Source of the DNA: Bacteriovoracaceae bacterium
GTDB lineage: Bacteria; Bdellovibrionota; Bacteriovoracia; Bacteriovoracales; Bacteriovoracaceae
Length of the DNA: 64,000 nucleotides
Direction of reading: 5' to 3'
Assembly: GCA_029865945.1 (NCBI GenBank)
Contig: JARXAH010000026.1
Location: forward strand, 38,670 to 102,669
Below the pieces are notes generated by a model. The model worked only from the letters and a program-made list of their open reading frames with translations, was not told the DNA's origin and ran no database searches. Below are positions 60,891 to 64,000 of this stretch, piece by piece. Position 1 is the first letter of the stretch. Each line of letters opens with the position of its first letter. Made by a program: the position numbers and the translations under genes.

Positions 60891-62522
60891 ATGATGAAAT
60901 TAAATTTTAATTTTTTGCTTAAGATTACTCTCGGCCATTTTCTCTCTCTTGTTATTGCAAATCAATCTCAATGCGAATCCGCATCAAAATTACCATTAGA
61001 GAAAGCGAAACAAATAATTTCTACAAAGAAAGAATTAATATCTCCTTCTTCTTCACTTCCAGATTTGAAACCTTCAACTTCAAATGGCGCTTCCATAACA
61101 ATCGACGAGTCTTGCAATATAAGTGTACAAATTGAAAATTGGGGGCCAGTAGATTCTCCCGCTTCGAGCGCTTCTTTAAAGTGGATGGATAAAAATGGAA
61201 TCGCCAATAAAATTCCTGTTGATGTCCCAATTGTTCCCAAACGAACCGGAGCCTTTCAACCTGGAATGGTTCTTAGTAATGTTATCAATTCTCGATTTCA
61301 TTCCATCGCTAAAAACGTTCAGTTTATAATAACAGCAGATGATAACAACATAATTACCGAATCCATTGAAGGAAATAACACTAAAACCTTCGCGTGGGAT
61401 GTTAATTCTATTGAAGGCATTCCCCCTCAGTGTGTCGTGAGGCCTGACCTAATTGTCACAAAAGTAGAATGGAAAGTGATTCAAAAAACACCAACCCAAA
61501 AAGATTGCTCACTTGATGTTACAGTAAAAAATATTGGAAAAACAAATCTCAATGGACAAGGTTTTTATGTGAGTATTGAAGGAATCGTCGATAACTTTGG
61601 GCAATCTAATCATATTTACTCAGCGCCATCTCTTGAAGTAAATCAAGAATCAACCCATAATGTTAAAAATTTTAAGGCGAAAAATGCGACGACTAGTACC
61701 AAGGCCTACGCCGATAAATCTACCACCTGGCCAAGCGGCTATATTACAGAATCAAATGATCAAAATAATTCTTTAAGTACCAATAATATTCCGAGCGAAT
61801 GTATCGCTAAACAAACAAACATAAATTGTGACCTGTACGGACAAATGGATAATGGAACAATTGAATCAATAGATCTTGAAAGTGGACAAACGAAATCAGT
61901 TCTGAATTCATCTGCCGTGGGCTATAGTGATGCCGGAATTGCTTTTTTCAATAATAAACTTTACTCAAGAAACAGAGAAGATGGAAAGCTTTACAGAATT
62001 AATACAGCTAACGATACAAAAATATTAATCGATAAAATGGATGGATGGGGATTCGGAATGGGCGGTTCGTCAGAGGGACTTGTAATGGATATCATTGCCC
62101 CAGGGGGGATAACCAAATATATTGTGTACAATCCAGAGTCGAAATACGTAGTAAGAAGTTTTGGTAACCCAGTTTACCCTGAACATTCGTCGGCACATGA
62201 TATTAGTACATCAGCAAATGGAAAACATAAAATCATTACTCAATATCTCTATCAAATTGCAGGTAATGGTGCACTTTATTCGTTTGGAATATTTGATATG
62301 GACTCTAACCTTGGTACATTTGATTATAGTAATCAAATTGCATATCCAGCTGCACCCTATGCCCTTGAAGAAGTAATGGGTACCATCTACTATACAGGCG
62401 ATACTTATCCTTCAGTCTTAAATTCATATCCTCCAATATCGCCAACACCAATCGGTCCCATTAAATCATACCGCGACTTTGCCTATGGTTGTCCAAACGA
62501 AGATAGTAGTGGAGGAACGTAA
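60891..62522 (+). CDS. Secreted CARDB-repeat protein
   Basis: A 543-residue exported protein with a signal peptide (about 1-28, ending near IANQSQCES). The central part has two CARDB-like beta-sandwich modules, a weaker one at about 55-175 and a clearer one at about 180-305 (DLIVTKVEWKVIQKTPTQKD, LDVTVKNIGKTNLNGQGFY, ESNDQNNSLST). The C-terminal 240 residues look beta-propeller-like (NNKLYSRNREDGKLYRIN, GGSSEGLVMDIIAPGGITKY). The start at the MM pair (60891) is chosen for a nearby AAGG; ATG 60870 is possible. Probably a surface binding protein. Confidence 0.72.
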   Translation: MMKLNFNFLLKITLGHFLSLVIANQSQCESASKLPLEKAKQIISTKKELISPSSSLPDLKPSTSNGASITIDESCNISVQIENWGPVDSPASSASLKWMDKNGIANKIPVDVPIVPKRTGAFQPGMVLSNVINSRFHSIAKNVQFIITADDNNIITESIEGNNTKTFAWDVNSIEGIPPQCVVRPDLIVTKVEWKVIQKTPTQKDCSLDVTVKNIGKTNLNGQGFYVSIEGIVDNFGQSNHIYSAPSLEVNQESTHNVKNFKAKNATTSTKAYADKSTTWPSGYITESNDQNNSLSTNNIPSECIAKQTNINCDLYGQMDNGTIESIDLESGQTKSVLNSSAVGYSDAGIAFFNNKLYSRNREDGKLYRINTANDTKILIDKMDGWGFGMGGSSEGLVMDIIAPGGITKYIVYNPESKYVVRSFGNPVYPEHSSAHDISTSANGKHKIITQYLYQIAGNGALYSFGIFDMDSNLGTFDYSNQIAYPAAPYALEEVMGTIYYTGDTYPSVLNSYPPISPTPIGPIKSYRDFAYGCPNEDSSGGT

Positions 62523-62621
62523 AATTTATTTCTGTGAACTACAAAATTTTTTAAGTATCTTAAATGAATCCCTGAACAATGCTCATTTTAATTTTACGAA
62601 TTGTTCATCAATCTTCATCAC

Positions 62622-63911
62622 TCAATCCTTATCCAAATCATCATCGCTATTTACGTATAAACCATTAGCTTCTTCATCAAGCATCGCTCGCGTTATTTTA
62701 CCGCCAGTTCTCCATTCAATATAATTCCAAAGATCATTGATTCGTTTTTCATTTTTTTTCACAAAGTTTAAAATGGGGGCCGAAAGACTATTCTTCATGA
62801 TTAATTGATAGGCCTTAATTTTTGCATCTGCGGAATTTGTTTCTGATAAACTTGAAGTTGCAGGGTTAGAGTAACTTCCTATCGTTAGAAAGAAAAAACT
62901 TAACTCTTTTGAAAATTGCTTAAGTTTTATCGCTAAATCTTGATCGGACCCAATATTAGTTGTTGGTGGAACAGGTTTCCTGGGCATCGGAAAATCAGTT
63001 GTATTTTCTGAAATTTTTTTAGGACTAATAACATAAAGTCCCATCACCGAATAATAATTCTCAATAATATCTTCTAGTAAATCATCGATTTTTTCAACTG
63101 CAGTGGGAAACATGGTTTCAAGTCGATAGTCTGGTTTATCTTTGTTCAGAACAAAGGGATTAAATTCATTGGCCATATTTCCGGGAAAAAAAAGAGATTT
63201 TTCAATGGGATTAGGATCTAATAAGATAAACTTTTGTAGAATGAAACCCAAAGTTTCCAAAAAATTTTTTTCCTCTTGAATTTCATTTTTTCCAAGACGG
63301 TTGGTCACCACAATAATTTTGTTTCTTGGATCATACCGATACATTACACCAGCAGAATTGACTGCAATAAGGCCTGCCTTAATGGACTCAATTACTTGAT
63401 TTTCACTTTCAGGTAGCCAGGCAGCAAACATAGTTTTTTCATTCAAAAACTGAGCAAGCATAATCGTTCTTGGCTCGTGATAAAAACTATACATCGAAGC
63501 TTCAACACCTAAAGTATGATCAGAAATAAATTTTGCAATGGCATTAAAACCTACAAAAAATTCATCATAAGTTAAATTTTGTCCTAAGGAATTTTTGTAA
63601 AAAGAAAATAAAAAATTTTCAAAATAAAGCAGTGGTGCTTCTTCGGTTGCCGGAGGTTTCTTATCGCCAACAATTTTAAGTTCTTTCAACTTACCCAAAA
63701 TGAGATTCATAAACATAGAAAAAGATACCATCGCCGGACTAAAGTTTGATATTTCATTTCTTTGCTTAGCAAGTTCATTACTAGTTATATCTCCAATTAT
63801 ATTTGTATGATTATCAACGTCGATTGGAATAAATGTGCTGGCAGTGTTTGGATTTTTCGATCTAACTAGTCGCTGTCGCGAAATGATAAAACCCTTTGTG
63901 GATCGAGCTTT
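62622..63911 (-). CDS. Unknown protein with damaged or unconventional 5' end
   Basis: The ATG at 63731 gives 369 residues, but the same frame stays open and coding-like upstream to 63911 (QRLVRSKNPNTASTFIPIDV, then TNIIGDITSNELAKQ) without any ATG, GTG or TTG. A single-base loss in an AAAA run near 63910 would join it to ATG 63927, giving MLGYVKARSTKGFIISRQRL as the N-terminus. The protein lacks a signal peptide and a recognised family. The middle (YFENFLFSFYKNSLGQNLTY, EKTMFAAWLPES) and an Asp-rich C-terminus (NSDDDLDKD) are visible. It may be frameshifted or carry a sequence error. Only featureless sequence follows to the window end. Confidence 0.6.
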   Translation of the reverse strand, partial: KARSTKGFIISRQRLVRSKNPNTASTFIPIDVDNHTNIIGDITSNELAKQRNEISNFSPAMVSFSMFMNLILGKLKELKIVGDKKPPATEEAPLLYFENFLFSFYKNSLGQNLTYDEFFVGFNAIAKFISDHTLGVEASMYSFYHEPRTIMLAQFLNEKTMFAAWLPESENQVIESIKAGLIAVNSAGVMYRYDPRNKIIVVTNRLGKNEIQEEKNFLETLGFILQKFILLDPNPIEKSLFFPGNMANEFNPFVLNKDKPDYRLETMFPTAVEKIDDLLEDIIENYYSVMGLYVISPKKISENTTDFPMPRKPVPPTTNIGSDQDLAIKLKQFSKELSFFFLTIGSYSNPATSSLSETNSADAKIKAYQLIMKNSLSAPILNFVKKNEKRINDLWNYIEWRTGGKITRAMLDEEANGLYVNSDDDLDKD

Positions 63912-64000
63912 TCACATATCCTAACATTTTCGTTTCTAAGATGAATTTACTTTGAATTCTTAAGCTACGACTCCACTTAAATTTCTTTGTAATTGATGAA

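Noticed and set aside
1..64000. tRNA and rRNA genes
   Set aside because: No cloverleaf with a T-loop such as GGTTCGAATCC and no rRNA-like block was seen on either strand, though a short tRNA could be missed by eye.

Overview
The window (about 39% G+C by eye) looks like chromosomal DNA from a Gram-negative deltaproteobacterium-like bacterium, most likely of the Bdellovibrionota (the Bdellovibrio/Bacteriovorax side). The evidence is a type II secretion secretin, many secreted proteins and lipoproteins, an EF-G of the mitochondrial/spirochaete type, a gene set resembling the outer-membrane gliding (Glt/Agl/CglB) machinery of myxobacteria and bdellovibrios, and a full aspartate-to-diaminopimelate operon. 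The assignment is inference; no rRNA or tRNA gene was seen.

Layout. 1-3.7 kb (minus): gspD and gspC. 3.8-7.5 kb: a VLCAD/ACAD9-type acyl-CoA dehydrogenase and an FG-GAP-repeat lipoprotein. 7.7-11.8 kb: a secreted unknown, a degenerate A-type Fe-S carrier and an M61 peptidase. 11.8-15.8 kb (minus): srkA, an ATP-grasp ligase, cysteine dioxygenase and cysteine-sulfinate-type decarboxylase, which together suggest hypotaurine synthesis. 16.2-20.1 kb: a flavin reductase, a secreted metalloprotease and a VWA lipoprotein. 20.3-26.6 kb: glmM, pdxJ, nnr, tsaE, an IscR-like regulator without its cluster cysteines, and a cysteine desulfurase. 26.8-28.2 kb: a frameshifted VWA lipoprotein and a CxxC protein. 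28.5-31.5 kb: an AT-rich polymorphic toxin cassette with a nonsense-interrupted secreted gene, a PT-TG/TNT-like toxin and two tandem immunity-like genes. 31.6-39.1 kb: a polysaccharide deacetylase-like protein, OsmC, EF-G, a LysR regulator and class II aldolase. 39.1-42 kb: unknown secreted and membrane proteins. 42.4-50 kb: the Glt/CglB-like cluster. 50.5-57.9 kb: dapB, asd, lysC, dapA, dapD, lysA and an M14 aspartoacylase-like gene that may replace dapE. 58-64 kb: secreted unknowns, a DUF885 protein with a lost metal site, a CARDB protein and a minus-strand gene with a broken 5' end.

Between genes lies a dispersed family of 105-205 bp imperfect palindromes. Several share the arrangement GAG-hairpin-GCA at their centre while the stem sequence changes. 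Four genes carry short in-phase tandem duplications that repeat the stop codon. Two secreted-protein genes have hairpins over their ribosome binding sites. Three genes show likely frame or stop lesions (26789, 28822, about 63900), which may be genuine decay or sequence errors.

The best candidates for undescribed biology are the palindrome family, the toxin cassette, the dap operon with its M14 gene, and the hypotaurine/ATP-grasp operon.
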